DNA from: Bradyrhizobium cytisi | GTDB taxonomy: Bacteria; Pseudomonadota; Alphaproteobacteria; Rhizobiales; Xanthobacteraceae | DNA length: 64,000 bases | Direction: 5' to 3' | Assembly: GCF_008123515.1 (NCBI RefSeq) | Contig: NZ_VSSR01000016.1 | Span: 62,001 to 126,000, forward strand | Shown: one piece after another, positions 7,431 through 15,551 of the stretch | How the letters are laid out: each line of letters opens with the position of its first letter | How positions within the stretch are numbered: the first letter of the stretch is position 1 | The notes under the pieces: model-generated | Seen by the model: the letters and a program-made list of their open reading frames with translations, nothing else | Database searches by the model: none | What the model was told of the DNA's origin: nothing | Translations under genes and position numbers: made by a program

Positions 7431-8996
7431 TCATTCGTCGGCAAGTTTCAGAAGCTCGGAAACCTCCACCGCCAACTGCTTTCGCTCCTCAATCCCTCCC
7501 TTCTTAGCAATGCCGATAACTTGATGCTGATCATTTACGACGGGCCCGCCACTTATGCCGTCGCTTAGGATTGCGGATACCTCCAGCAGTTTCACACCAT
7601 GTTTTGTGGCGCGCCCATAGATTTGGCCGCCCCTCCTACTCAGCTGATCTCCTGGACCGTAGTCCGGAAAACCAAGAGCGACAATTTTGTCGTCGCGCTG
7701 CTCTGGGGACGTAACTACAGGCAAACTCAAGTAGTCAGTCGTCGGGACGTCGTGCTCCAATATCATCAAGTCGCGGATGGGGCAGCTACGTTTCGATGGC
7801 GTAGCTTTAAACTTGTTGCCGCCACCACTTGGCCTGTAAAGGTCTGCATGCGCGCCAGGGGGTAGCTTTTCGAGAACGTGATGGGCCGTCACCAGCCCAA
7901 CGCCTGCGAGGAAGAAAGCTGTGCCTTGAGCGCAATTATCCTCATCAGCGAAAAATTCGACCACCCAAACGGCCCGCTCCGCGGTCTCCTCGTGCGTCGG
8001 AAGTATCGGGAGCGGGGAATTAGGAAAGAGGTTGTTAAATCGCTTGGCTAGAGTGCGGTAAGGGTCGAAGCTTCGTCCTCGAACCTGCGCTATCCATTCT
8101 AGCCGGCCTCGAAGGACCTGTTCTAGGGTAGCGTTGGTGGTGTACTTTTTTTGGTATGCACTTTGAGCCGCGGCGAGTCCCAATTTCTCCGTCTTATAGA
8201 GTGCAGCCCGAACGTTGCGCACAAAACTGCGCTTTAGATTAGTGAATTCGTTTACGACTAGACCAGTGACCTCTTTCCGTGATTTTGGGCCGGCGAACCA
8301 GACTTTGTCGGGAGCAATCTCAAAGCCATTCGTTGCAAGCACCGTCGAGAGCTCAACCGAAAGCTGATCCGACTTGACTCTGCCGGGAATTGGCAATCCA
8401 GCGTTGAAGAGTGCCAACGGAGGTGCATAGCTTGAGAACGAAATGTCGTCTGCATAGCGCGTGTATTTCAATCGATATGTTTTCGCGAACTTCATGAGAT
8501 CGCGATCGAGGCGATAAGCGACCAAATTAGAAAGAATCGGAGATGTCGGCGCGCCTTGGGGAAGTTGATTTGCTGTGAGACAGACCGAGCAAACTGCCTC
8601 CGCCGCATCGTCCGGAAGCCCCATGCTTATTAACATGCCGAGAACCCGGCGGCGCGATATCACGCCGAAGAAATTGCGAAGGTCAATATTGAAAAGGTAC
8701 GGCCGTCTTTGATGTTCGTTTGCGTTGCTGATCGCCCCCTTCTGTTTGACAAAGCCATGCACGGGGGTGCGGGGACGATAGAGCTGATTCAAGAGTTGAT
8801 GCGCTTTGCGCTGTAGGAACTTGAGCCGGCGATCCGGTACCATCAAAACCCGCGTCCCGCCGCGTCGCTTCGGGACAATCACACGCTTGTATCTATGGAA
8901 GGCATGCTTTTCGAGAAACTTTCGTTCCCCTGCCCCTACGCCGAGGTAGGCATAGAAGTCATTGGCTGATCCCAGCGCCTTAGGCAATGTCGGCAT
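7431..8996 (-). CDS. Retron-type reverse transcriptase fused to trypsin-like serine protease
   Basis: A 521-residue protein from ATG 8996; an upstream in-frame ATG at 9038 lies inside a hairpin and is disfavoured. RT motifs: NIDLRNFF (Asp105), QGAPTSPILSNL (147-158) and catalytic YADD (181-184). Both retron-specific signatures are present: NAxxH as NANEH (91-95) and VTG (243-245). Residues of about 345-510 form a trypsin/HtrA-like domain with a full triad: His373 in TAHHV, Asp409 in RDLMIL and Ser482 in GISGGPV. Retrons make msDNA and guard against phage with an attached effector; here the effector is presumably the protease, released when msDNA is disturbed. A candidate msr-msd lies directly upstream. 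Retron RTs with C-terminal protease domains are known, so the family is not new, but cleavage targets are unclear. The HEPN gene lies upstream on the same strand. Confidence 0.9.
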   Translation of the reverse strand: MPTLPKALGSANDFYAYLGVGAGERKFLEKHAFHRYKRVIVPKRRGGTRVLMVPDRRLKFLQRKAHQLLNQLYRPRTPVHGFVKQKGAISNANEHQRRPYLFNIDLRNFFGVISRRRVLGMLISMGLPDDAAEAVCSVCLTANQLPQGAPTSPILSNLVAYRLDRDLMKFAKTYRLKYTRYADDISFSSYAPPLALFNAGLPIPGRVKSDQLSVELSTVLATNGFEIAPDKVWFAGPKSRKEVTGLVVNEFTNLKRSFVRNVRAALYKTEKLGLAAAQSAYQKKYTTNATLEQVLRGRLEWIAQVRGRSFDPYRTLAKRFNNLFPNSPLPILPTHEETAERAVWVVEFFADEDNCAQGTAFFLAGVGLVTAHHVLEKLPPGAHADLYRPSGGGNKFKATPSKRSCPIRDLMILEHDVPTTDYLSLPVVTSPEQRDDKIVALGFPDYGPGDQLSRRGGQIYGRATKHGVKLLEVSAILSDGISGGPVVNDQHQVIGIAKKGGIEERKQLAVEVSELLKLADE

Positions 8997-9006
8997 CGTA
9001 AAAGGG

Positions 9007-9113
9007 GCGCCCCCTCCTTCTCGCCCGATGCAAAGCATTTCGGGCCGTCAATCATGTTACCAACCGTTGAGTCAGACGCCGCAGTTACGACAGCGCGGTA
9101 TGCGAGGGGGCGC
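9007..9113 (-). ncRNA. Candidate retron msr-msd non-coding RNA
   Basis: In the 296-base gap between the HEPN gene and the RT start, GAGGGGGCGC (9104-9113) and its perfect reverse complement GCGCCCCCTC (9007-9016) form a 10-bp pair 87 bases apart, ending 10 bases before the RT start codon. This is the layout of retron a1/a2 arms. A hairpin lies inside at 9023-9045 (GCCCG, bulged AA, ATGC with GCAT, CGGGC). The predicted RNA of 107 nt is short for a retron, so the true RNA may extend upstream to about 9290, where GCCGAG/CTCGGC (near 9235-9254) forms another hairpin. The call rests on position and pairing only. Confidence 0.4.
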
Positions 9114-9292
9114 TCCTTCTATTAATCTCAAACGTCCACTCGTAGTCAACCAGAGTCTTTAGTTTAAAGATCTACAACCATCTGATCACCAACCGATCGC
9201 GCGCAGGCCTGCCCCAACAACCACAAGCCCGCCGAGGTCATCGCTCGGCATCGACAACTTTTGAGGCTCAGTTCCAAACTGTCGAGTGTTGT

Positions 9293-10099
9293 CTACGGTG
9301 GTGGGTCACCGGTGGTGAAGCCAAACGCACCTGTCCGGGGTACATAGTAAAGTGTGTAGTCCGTCAAAGGCTCGTTGTGATTTAAGCGCGATTTGATCTT
9401 CTTTGGCGGATCGTAGCTTCTGATGTGCTGGTCGACGTACTGCCGAATGAAGCTAAACAGATTTGCGCCCTTGCAGAAGAGCGTGTCGAACTCGGCCCAA
9501 GAGATGACGCGAGGCTGACCACCATTCCGCTTGCGAATGCGAACTCCATCCGCGGCAAGGATGTAGTCTGCGTGTGCGATGGCATTTCTCAGGTCCGGAT
9601 CGAACGCCTCCTTGAACACGTCAGACAATTCAAACAGCTGGATGTCATATGCATGACCCATCATGTTCTTCATAATGGCATTCGCGTTGGGGTCGATAGC
9701 GCGACCCGTCTTCTCATGCCTCTTTACCAAAGACTGGAAGGGCCAAATATTATTACCCTTGCCTTCAATCGTAAGCATGAGCTTTTTGGGTATCTCATAG
9801 AAGCCACTGCATTCTGATAGCATCAAGTAGAACGCAAGAATGATCCGAATGCGGACCACACTGTCTTGGCCAAGTAACTTGATGTGATCCGTAAACTGAT
9901 CGAACGCTTGTACGGCTTCTTCTCCCGTATTCCACCCGCCGTCTTGCATACCGCGAAACTCGGGCATCAACGCCATGACGAAATGCAGCTCGTTCTTGGC
10001 CTTTGCTTTCTCGAACAAGTCTTCGAGCGCACGCTTCGCCTTGTCATAGTATGCTTGGTTGGGGTCTGGCTGTTGTCCCGCTGCTGCCGCCGCCACCAT
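9293..10099 (-). CDS. HEPN-motif protein, unknown family
   Basis: A 268-residue protein from ATG 10099, preceded by AGGGGGAGGAAA, a very strong ribosome site. No family is recognised by name. It is largely helical, and RNAIAH (Arg171 to His176) matches the Rx4-6H catalytic motif of HEPN ribonucleases in its usual place at a helix start after a charged segment (FDPDLRNAIAH). I infer an RNase effector or RNA-binding partner. Its gene lies 54 bases after the 302-residue gene and upstream of the retron on the same strand. It could belong with either neighbour. The basic C-terminal part (PPKKIKSR) may contact nucleic acid. Confidence 0.65.
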   Translation of the reverse strand: MVAAAAAGQQPDPNQAYYDKAKRALEDLFEKAKAKNELHFVMALMPEFRGMQDGGWNTGEEAVQAFDQFTDHIKLLGQDSVVRIRIILAFYLMLSECSGFYEIPKKLMLTIEGKGNNIWPFQSLVKRHEKTGRAIDPNANAIMKNMMGHAYDIQLFELSDVFKEAFDPDLRNAIAHADYILAADGVRIRKRNGGQPRVISWAEFDTLFCKGANLFSFIRQYVDQHIRSYDPPKKIKSRLNHNEPLTDYTLYYVPRTGAFGFTTGDPPP

Positions 10100-10153
10100 T
10101 TTCCTCCCCCTCTAGAGCCTAGCCCTACAGATCGTTCTCGAATTGTAACTAGC

Positions 10154-11062
10154 TCAAAACCTCTTCTGCACCTCGCGAGGCACGGGTCGGATGACGCGGG
10201 AGATCACAAAGGAACCGGGATCGTTCACGTACACGCCAAGAGCCGCATCGAACGTCTGACGATAAGTGATCTCAACGTCTAGAGCGTCACCCGAACCGAG
10301 TAGATGCTCGCGTCGATCCAATTGATCGAGAAATTCCTTATCTGCGACGGGCGCAGACAGAGGTACACCGTTCCATTCAAATGACCACTTGCGACGGGCG
10401 TGGTTCAGCCACGCCTTTAAGATGACAAGGCGAGCGCGCTCTTTCCTGGTGCGCTCAAGTGGCTGCTCTTCTAATTCCACGATAGGCACCACAACAAATC
10501 GAAATTCAGAACGTGGGATCGAGATAAGGGGGCGCGGATCAGAAATGCTGCCGGTGATACCAAAATCTTTAACGTGCGGGTCCGCCGCAAGGCTATCGAA
10601 GGTTTTCCTTACTCCTTCTTGGACCGCCGGACTTTTCTTCACGTTCTCGGTCGCGTCATGGACCACTCTTGGGACGATGATCGTGTCGTTCCCATGCTTG
10701 ATGATGACTTCTGTCGTATTGATGATGATCTGGGGCTTCGGATCAGCGCCCTTCAATGTCGCGTCGTAGATGACGTTCGACACGACGTTCCAAAGGATCG
10801 TGCCGGCAATGCCGGACAGCACACCACCAGCAAAACCCTTCTTGAGTTTCCGAAGTACCGTGCGATAGCTGCCGGGACCCGTTGCCTCGACGATGATCTC
10901 GATTTCTTGGCCAGGATCGATCGCGGCGTTAACGGCGTACGCCGTGTCAGCGAAGCCGATTAGGGCGTTCGCCAACGTGTATGCATCGATGGTCCCCTCA
11001 GGACCACCGAAGTGCAGGACAATGGTGTCATGAGAAAAGGCGTCGAGCCGAATGGTAGCCAT
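10154..11062 (-). CDS. Unknown protein with central hydrophobic glycine-rich segment
   Basis: A 302-residue protein from ATG 11062, preceded by GGGGGAAAG. The N-terminal region (1-75) looks like a small alpha/beta domain. A Gly/Ala-rich hydrophobic stretch (GFAGGVLSGIAGTILWNVVS, about 76-95) could be a membrane helix or buried hairpin. The C-terminal half is beta-rich (FRFVVVPIVELEE, DALDVEITYRQTFD). No family is recognised. It is the first gene of the minus-strand set. Possible roles are a sensor or membrane partner of the HEPN protein; this is inference from adjacency only. Confidence 0.6.
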   Translation of the reverse strand: MATIRLDAFSHDTIVLHFGGPEGTIDAYTLANALIGFADTAYAVNAAIDPGQEIEIIVEATGPGSYRTVLRKLKKGFAGGVLSGIAGTILWNVVSNVIYDATLKGADPKPQIIINTTEVIIKHGNDTIIVPRVVHDATENVKKSPAVQEGVRKTFDSLAADPHVKDFGITGSISDPRPLISIPRSEFRFVVVPIVELEEQPLERTRKERARLVILKAWLNHARRKWSFEWNGVPLSAPVADKEFLDQLDRREHLLGSGDALDVEITYRQTFDAALGVYVNDPGSFVISRVIRPVPREVQKRF

Positions 11063-11465
11063 CTTTCCCCCGAGAAAAATCCTAGGGGCACAACCAGCGC
11101 GTTACAAGACCCTATACTCGTCTAATGCGTGCGGCACTTGAGCGAAGCGAAAGCAAATGGCTTGCTCAAATTCAAGCAAAGGCCAATCGCAATGACGCGC
11201 CTTTCAAAATGCGAAGGCGCCTTGTTCGGCATCCATGAGCTAGGTAAGAGCGGCACCTGAGAGCCCTGCGTGCAACACGCACTGCATGCTGCAGACTCGC
11301 ACCGAATAGATGCGATACATGCCGAATGCTGCGAGAAACACGCCATTCAGCTCTAATTTTTGTTAGTGAGAAGGTCGAGATTTGCTAAATCTGTACGCCA
11401 ACCTGTACCCTGCGCTCAGGTTGAGCAAACAAACAACAAAAAAATCTAAAGCATTTCAATGCTTT
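11063..11465. other. Right end of the tRNA-Pro module, no gene seen
   Basis: No convincing coding frame is visible. The stretch should hold the promoter of the minus-strand cargo (within about 11063-11120). CTGTACGCCAACCTGTACCC at 11391-11410 mirrors the GTAC repeats of the left end. A short A-rich tract (ACAAACAACAAAAAAATC) precedes the att-like copy. Confidence 0.5.
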
Positions 11466-11515
11466 AGAATGGTCGGAGTGGCAGGATTCGAACCTGCGAC
11501 CCCTGCGTCCCGAAC
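11466..11515 (-). repeat. att-like direct repeat 2: tRNA-Pro(CGG) 3' half
   Basis: Identical over 50 bases to 7189-7238. The sequence to the right (CCGGTTATCG) differs from what follows the left copy and does not complete the tRNA either. DNA to the right may therefore belong to a second, tandem element whose far end would hold the intact tRNA-Pro. Confidence 0.85.
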
Positions 11516-11923
11516 CCGGTTATCGAACCGCATAATATTGAAAAGTCGAGAGTTTTGACTTCATTCGACCCTGGTTATGTCCGTTCGTTCCTGACGTAGC
11601 CGGGGTTATTCCGGGGTTGGCACCTAATACAGAAAATCGGCTTCGACCGAAGCTTTTCGGTTGGTTGCGGGGAGGCGCAACACCCGATTCTCGCGATTGA
11701 TTGAACAAGAGATTCCTGCGCTTGTTGCCTGAGTGGACGCCGGCCAAGCCCCTGATTGAGAGTTATCTGCGCACTGGGCATTATCAATGACTTGCTGGTC
11801 GCAGGCCGTGTTTTTTCAGGCCGTAAATGGAGATTCGTCGCACGATCACGATACCTCATTGAGCTGCGTATCGTGGGAGTGGCTGAAGCTAAAGAGCATA
11901 GCGTCGGGTGGGCATGGCCGACC
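11516..11923. other. Gene-free junction with CCGGGGTTATTCCGGGGTT repeat
   Basis: No supported gene. GCCGGGGTTATTCCGGGGTT at about 11600-11619 is a close direct repeat (CCGGGGTT twice) of the kind seen beside integrase att cores, differing from the GTAC repeats of the left module. This hints at a second integrase specificity. Confidence 0.4.
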
Positions 11924-13255
11924 TCAGCCCGCTGGCCGGGGCAAGCTGAGCGAATCGCGCAAGGTCGAGCCGTCGTACTCAGTGCGGAACAGCCCTCGAT
12001 GTTGCAGCTCCGGCACGAGGCCGTGGACCAGCTCCTCCAAGCCGCCTGGCAGATATGGGACCTGCAACATGAAGCCGTCGCAAGCACCCGCCTCGAACCA
12101 CTCCTGCATGCGATCAGCCACCGTGCTGGGCGTGCCGGCGAAGCCGCTGGTGGTTCTCCCCGCGCCGTAGCGCTGTCCTAGCTCAGCAAGGCTCAAGCCC
12201 GAGCGGCGCGTCAGCTCGGCGACCTCACGGTAGTGCCCTTCGACGCCGGGAACGTCGAGATTCTCAGGCAGGACCTCGTCCTGCGGGAAGCGCGAGAGGT
12301 CAACGCCGAGATGATAGGACAAAGTCGAAAGACCGGACTCCGGATGCGACAATTCGTGGAGCTGGTCGTGTAGCGCCTTGGCCTGCTTCTCCGTGTCGCC
12401 AATGACCGGAACGATGCCGGGCAACACCTTGACTGTATCAGGGTCACGGCCGAAACGGACCGCGCGGGCGCGCAAGTCGTTGCGGAATTCGACGGCGACA
12501 TCGATGAGGCCCGGCGTCACGAAGATGATCTCGGCCCATCGCGCAGCGAAATCGCGGCCGCGATCGGAGGGGCCCGCTTGGATGAAGACCGGACGTCCTT
12601 GCGGGGGCCGGCTGACATTGAGCGGGCCTTGCACGTTGAACCATTTGCCGGAATGGTCGATCCGGTGCACCCGCGCAGGGTCGGCGAACAGCGGCGTCTG
12701 GCGATCCCGGACCAGCGCACCATCCTCCCACGAATTCCACAGCTTGGTCACGACCTCGAGAAACTCGTCGGCGCGCTCGTAGCGCCCATCGCGCGAGAGC
12801 TGCTCGGTCAAGCCGAAATTGCGCGCCTCCGCCTCCTGAAACGAGGTGACGATGTTCCAGGCAGCACGGCCACCGCTGAGATGATCGAGCGTTGCGAGCG
12901 CCCGCGCCAGCACATAGGGCTGGGCGTAGGTCGTCGAAATGGTCGCCCCAAGCCCGAGATGCTTCGTCGCACCCGCGATGATCGAGAGCACCACCAGTGG
13001 ATCGAGCCGGAGCGCGCCCAGCGCGCCGTAGCGAAGCTGGCTGTCCAGGCTGCCGCCCAAAGTGTCCGGGATCGCGAGGATGTCCGCAATGAGCAGAAGA
13101 TCGAAGCGCCCCTGCTCCAGCAGCCGGCCGATATTCTGGTAGTAAGCGGCGGACAGCAGGTCGCCATCCGCCTTCGGATGCCGCCAACCGGCGTGGCTGC
13201 CGGAAACCGGCCCCGCGGAGACAAAGGCGGCAAGATGCAGTTTCTTGTCGGGCAT
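11924..13255 (-). CDS. NtaA/SnaA/DszA-type flavin-dependent monooxygenase
   Basis: A 443-residue luciferase-like (LLM) monooxygenase of the two-component FMNH2-dependent group. It begins KKLHLAAFVSAGPVSGSHAG. Family features include FDLLLIADI, the STTYAQPYVLARALATLDHL segment, GRAAWNIVTSFQEAEARNFG (flavin region) and FIQAGPSDRGRDFAA. Enzymes of this group oxidise sulfones, sulfonates, EDTA-like chelators or thioethers; the substrate cannot be set from sequence. It is the last gene of a minus-strand operon (permease, ATPase, binding protein, OsmC, this gene), with only 3 bases to osmC, which points to cleavage of an imported organosulfur compound. Reduced flavin must come from a separate reductase such as those at 38184 or 61716. 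Confidence 0.88.
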   Translation of the reverse strand: MPDKKLHLAAFVSAGPVSGSHAGWRHPKADGDLLSAAYYQNIGRLLEQGRFDLLLIADILAIPDTLGGSLDSQLRYGALGALRLDPLVVLSIIAGATKHLGLGATISTTYAQPYVLARALATLDHLSGGRAAWNIVTSFQEAEARNFGLTEQLSRDGRYERADEFLEVVTKLWNSWEDGALVRDRQTPLFADPARVHRIDHSGKWFNVQGPLNVSRPPQGRPVFIQAGPSDRGRDFAARWAEIIFVTPGLIDVAVEFRNDLRARAVRFGRDPDTVKVLPGIVPVIGDTEKQAKALHDQLHELSHPESGLSTLSYHLGVDLSRFPQDEVLPENLDVPGVEGHYREVAELTRRSGLSLAELGQRYGAGRTTSGFAGTPSTVADRMQEWFEAGACDGFMLQVPYLPGGLEELVHGLVPELQHRGLFRTEYDGSTLRDSLSLPRPAG

Positions 13256-13258
13256 GGG

Positions 13259-13687
13259 TCAGCTCACTGTCCATGAGATCTCGACGGGGCCGCCACGCTT
13301 CAGCGTGTTGTAGATCGGGCAGTTGGCGGTGAAACCGGCCACCAGCGTTTCAGCCTCGCCCTCCGTCACGCCGGACAGGCGCACGGCGATGCGAATCCAT
13401 TCGTACTGCGTCGGATCGGTGGCGTGACGCCGGAACGAGACGTCGGATCCGGCCTCGCGCAGAACGATTCCTGATTCTTTCGCCGTCTTCTGGATGAGGC
13501 CGAGCGAGCAACTGCCGAGAGACGACAGCAGCAGTTCACCAGCCGTGATCGCCTCACCTGGGCCGCCGACGGCAACACGTTGGTCCGAAATGAAATGGTT
13601 CGTCCTCGCGCTGACTAGATAGCGACCGAACTGACCGATTGTGGCAGAGGTGATCGACACCGTCTCGGCGGTCTGAGCGTTCATCAT
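13259..13687 (-). CDS. OsmC-family peroxidase-like protein
   Basis: A 142-residue OsmC fold protein. Both redox cysteines are present: one in LGSCSLGL and one in FTANCPIYNTLKRG. OsmC/Ohr proteins reduce organic hydroperoxides using these thiols. In sulfonate clusters they often accompany monooxygenases and may handle reactive sulfur or peroxide by-products. ATG 13687 is followed by a second ATG (13684) and either could start. The gene sits between the binding-protein gene and the monooxygenase in one operon. Confidence 0.87.
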   Translation of the reverse strand: MMNAQTAETVSITSATIGQFGRYLVSARTNHFISDQRVAVGGPGEAITAGELLLSSLGSCSLGLIQKTAKESGIVLREAGSDVSFRRHATDPTQYEWIRIAVRLSGVTEGEAETLVAGFTANCPIYNTLKRGGPVEISWTVS

Positions 13688-13719
13688 GATTTCTCTGTTG
13701 TTGGTTTAGGCGTCGCCGC

Positions 13720-14802
13720 TTACGCGCCGAGCTCCAGCGCGACGGCCTTCTTCGCGGCGTCGAACTGTGTGCCGAGCAGGAATGATCGGACGTCGACCTT
13801 GTTCGGGAGCACGCCGAGCGCGTGGAAATTGTCGGCGAGATCCTGGGTCGACGCTGCTGCTGCTTCGTCGATCGGCTTCAGCGCAACCGCAGTCGACTCG
13901 GACAGCCTGGCCTCGCGGACGAGCTTCTCGTAGACGGCCTGCTCGGTCCCGTTCGACGGAAAGCCACCCTGCGAGGCCCAGAGCGCAACGGATTCAGCGG
14001 GATGCGCGAAGATATAGGCCTGGGTTTGCCGGATGATCTTCACGAACTTGGCGAAGAGCTGCGGATACTTCACAGCGACGTCACTCCGCGCCACGTAGAA
14101 GGCATAGTCATAGGTCTTCACGTCGGGCAGCAGACGCGCCTTGCCACCGAGCCTGGTCAGCGCGAGCGCCGTGGCCGGCTGCCAGTGAATCCAGCCGTCG
14201 ATGCTGCCTTGCGCGAACGCCGTGAACGCATCCGCCCCGCTCAGGCTGACGGCCGCGACATCAGACAATCTTAGTCCGGCGGTCTCCAGATACTTGATCA
14301 GGCTGTAGGTCCCCGTTGTTCCATTCTGATGGGCGATCTTCTTGCCCTTCAGATCTGCCGCGGTCTTGATCGGGGAATTGGCCTGCACCAAGAAATCAAC
14401 TTCGTCGACGGGCAACGGATAGGCCGCGAGCGGCACGATCGGGACACGCGCCGGAACAGCATTCACGACCGCGGTCGCGGTTGCGAACGTGAAATCGACC
14501 GAGCCGGCCTTGATCGCCTCCATCACCGGAAGCGATGCCGTGAAGCCCGGTTGCCAGACGATCTTGGTTCCGAGTTCCTGCTCGAGATTGCGGCCACCCA
14601 CGCCTGCCTGCAGTGATGCCCAGACGCCGGTACGGCCGTCTCCGATGACCGCGACGGTCAGTTGCGGCGGCACTGCATCGGCAGCATTCGCGCGCGGCAA
14701 TACGCGGACGCCTGTCGAGGCTACGGCAAGTCCCGCGCCAACCGAGCACAGCGTTCGCCGCGAGATGCCAGCGCGATCGCCCGTCGAGTCAATAAACGTC
14801 AT
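13720..14802 (-). CDS. Sulfonate/taurine-type ABC substrate-binding protein
   Basis: A 360-residue periplasmic binding protein of the SsuA/TauA/NMT1 group. The ATG at 14802 is chosen for AAGGATGAAGAC upstream; the frame stays open further but then runs antisense-like through the ATPase gene. The N terminus has a twin-arginine-like signal (ISRRTLCSVGAGLAVAS). Typical features are LTVAVIGDGRTGVWASLQ, AIKAGSVDFTFATATAVVNA, ADLKGKKIAHQNGTTG and GSIDGWIHWQPATALA. The ligand is probably an aliphatic sulfonate or related organosulfur compound. It lies 20 bases after the ATPase in the operon with permease, OsmC and monooxygenase. Confidence 0.88.
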   Translation of the reverse strand: MTFIDSTGDRAGISRRTLCSVGAGLAVASTGVRVLPRANAADAVPPQLTVAVIGDGRTGVWASLQAGVGGRNLEQELGTKIVWQPGFTASLPVMEAIKAGSVDFTFATATAVVNAVPARVPIVPLAAYPLPVDEVDFLVQANSPIKTAADLKGKKIAHQNGTTGTYSLIKYLETAGLRLSDVAAVSLSGADAFTAFAQGSIDGWIHWQPATALALTRLGGKARLLPDVKTYDYAFYVARSDVAVKYPQLFAKFVKIIRQTQAYIFAHPAESVALWASQGGFPSNGTEQAVYEKLVREARLSESTAVALKPIDEAAAASTQDLADNFHALGVLPNKVDVRSFLLGTQFDAAKKAVALELGA

Positions 14803-14822
14803 GTCTTCATCCTTTCGTCTGT

Positions 14823-15551
14823 TCATGCAACGGCGGCCAAGTCGCGCTCGGCCGTGAGCAGACCGTCGAGCAGCTCTTCCTTCAGGGTCGCCAGTGCCGG
14901 ATCGCCGCGATGCCGGGGGCGCGGCTGATCGAAAATCAAGTCGCGCGCGATGCCGCCATCCTTGACCAGGAGCACACGATCGGAGAGCAGCAACGCTTCC
15001 TCGACGTCGTGCGTCACCAGCACGACGGTGCGGGGCCGCGCGACGAGCAACTGCTCCAGCAGCAACTGCATCGCGGCTCGGGTGATGGCGTCGAGCGCGC
15101 CGAACGGCTCGTCGAGCAGCAACAGGTCCGGCTCGTGGATCAGCGCCCTCGCCAGCGCCACACGCTGGCGCTGGCCGCCCGACAGCCCGATCGGAAACTC
15201 GCTTTCGCGTCCCTGCAACCCGACGGCGTCGAGGATGCGCCCCGCGTCCTGCTTCCTGCCCTTGATGCCCAGCAGCACATTGCGGAGGACGCTCCGCCAC
15301 GGCAGCAGACGATCCTCCTGGAACATCATGCGCACGTCCGCCTTGCGGCCCGTTGCGCGGAGCTCGATGCGACCGCCCGAGGGCGCGTCCAGCCCCGCGA
15401 CGAGGCGCAGGAGTGTCGACTTGCCGGCTCCGCTGGGTCCGATGATCGAGACGAACTGGCCGGCGGCGATGTCGAGATCGACATCGTCAAGGACCGTGCG
15501 GCCGGCGAACGATTTGCCGACCGAGCGCAGGCTGACGCTAGCTCCGCTCAT
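14823..15551 (-). CDS. Sulfonate-type ABC transporter ATPase
   Basis: A 242-residue nucleotide-binding subunit of the SsuB/TauB group. Walker A GPSGAGKST, Q-loop MMFQEDRLLPW, signature LSGGQRQR, Walker B LLLLDEPFGALD and H-loop VTHDVEEAL are all intact. It energises the permease encoded just upstream, with a 4-base ATGA overlap (15548-15551) indicating translational coupling. Confidence 0.9.
   Translation of the reverse strand: MSGASVSLRSVGKSFAGRTVLDDVDLDIAAGQFVSIIGPSGAGKSTLLRLVAGLDAPSGGRIELRATGRKADVRMMFQEDRLLPWRSVLRNVLLGIKGRKQDAGRILDAVGLQGRESEFPIGLSGGQRQRVALARALIHEPDLLLLDEPFGALDAITRAAMQLLLEQLLVARPRTVVLVTHDVEEALLLSDRVLLVKDGGIARDLIFDQPRPRHRGDPALATLKEELLDGLLTAERDLAAVA

Larger units (their letters stand above)
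7189..11515. mobile_element. tRNA-Pro-flanked accessory module carrying a retron/HEPN cluster
   Basis: The module is bounded by two identical 50-bp direct repeats (7189-7238 and 11466-11515), each the 3' half of a tRNA-Pro(CGG) gene. Inside, all three recognisable genes run on the minus strand: the 302-residue protein, a HEPN-motif protein and a retron RT-protease fusion. No integrase, excisionase or transposase is visible, and neither end has an intact tRNA. I infer cargo of an integrative element that targets tRNA-Pro, with the integrase lost or located in a neighbouring tandem element. GTAC-containing repeats near both ends resemble integrase arm sites. Confidence 0.7.

Noticed and set aside
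7431..8996. Group II intron maturase or DGR reverse transcriptase
   Set aside because: No maturase or HNH domain and no variable/template repeat pair; the retron motifs and protease fusion fit better.
11122..11346. 74-codon minus-strand frame as a gene
   Set aside because: No ribosome site and no protein-like pattern; it lies in the att-proximal non-coding end.
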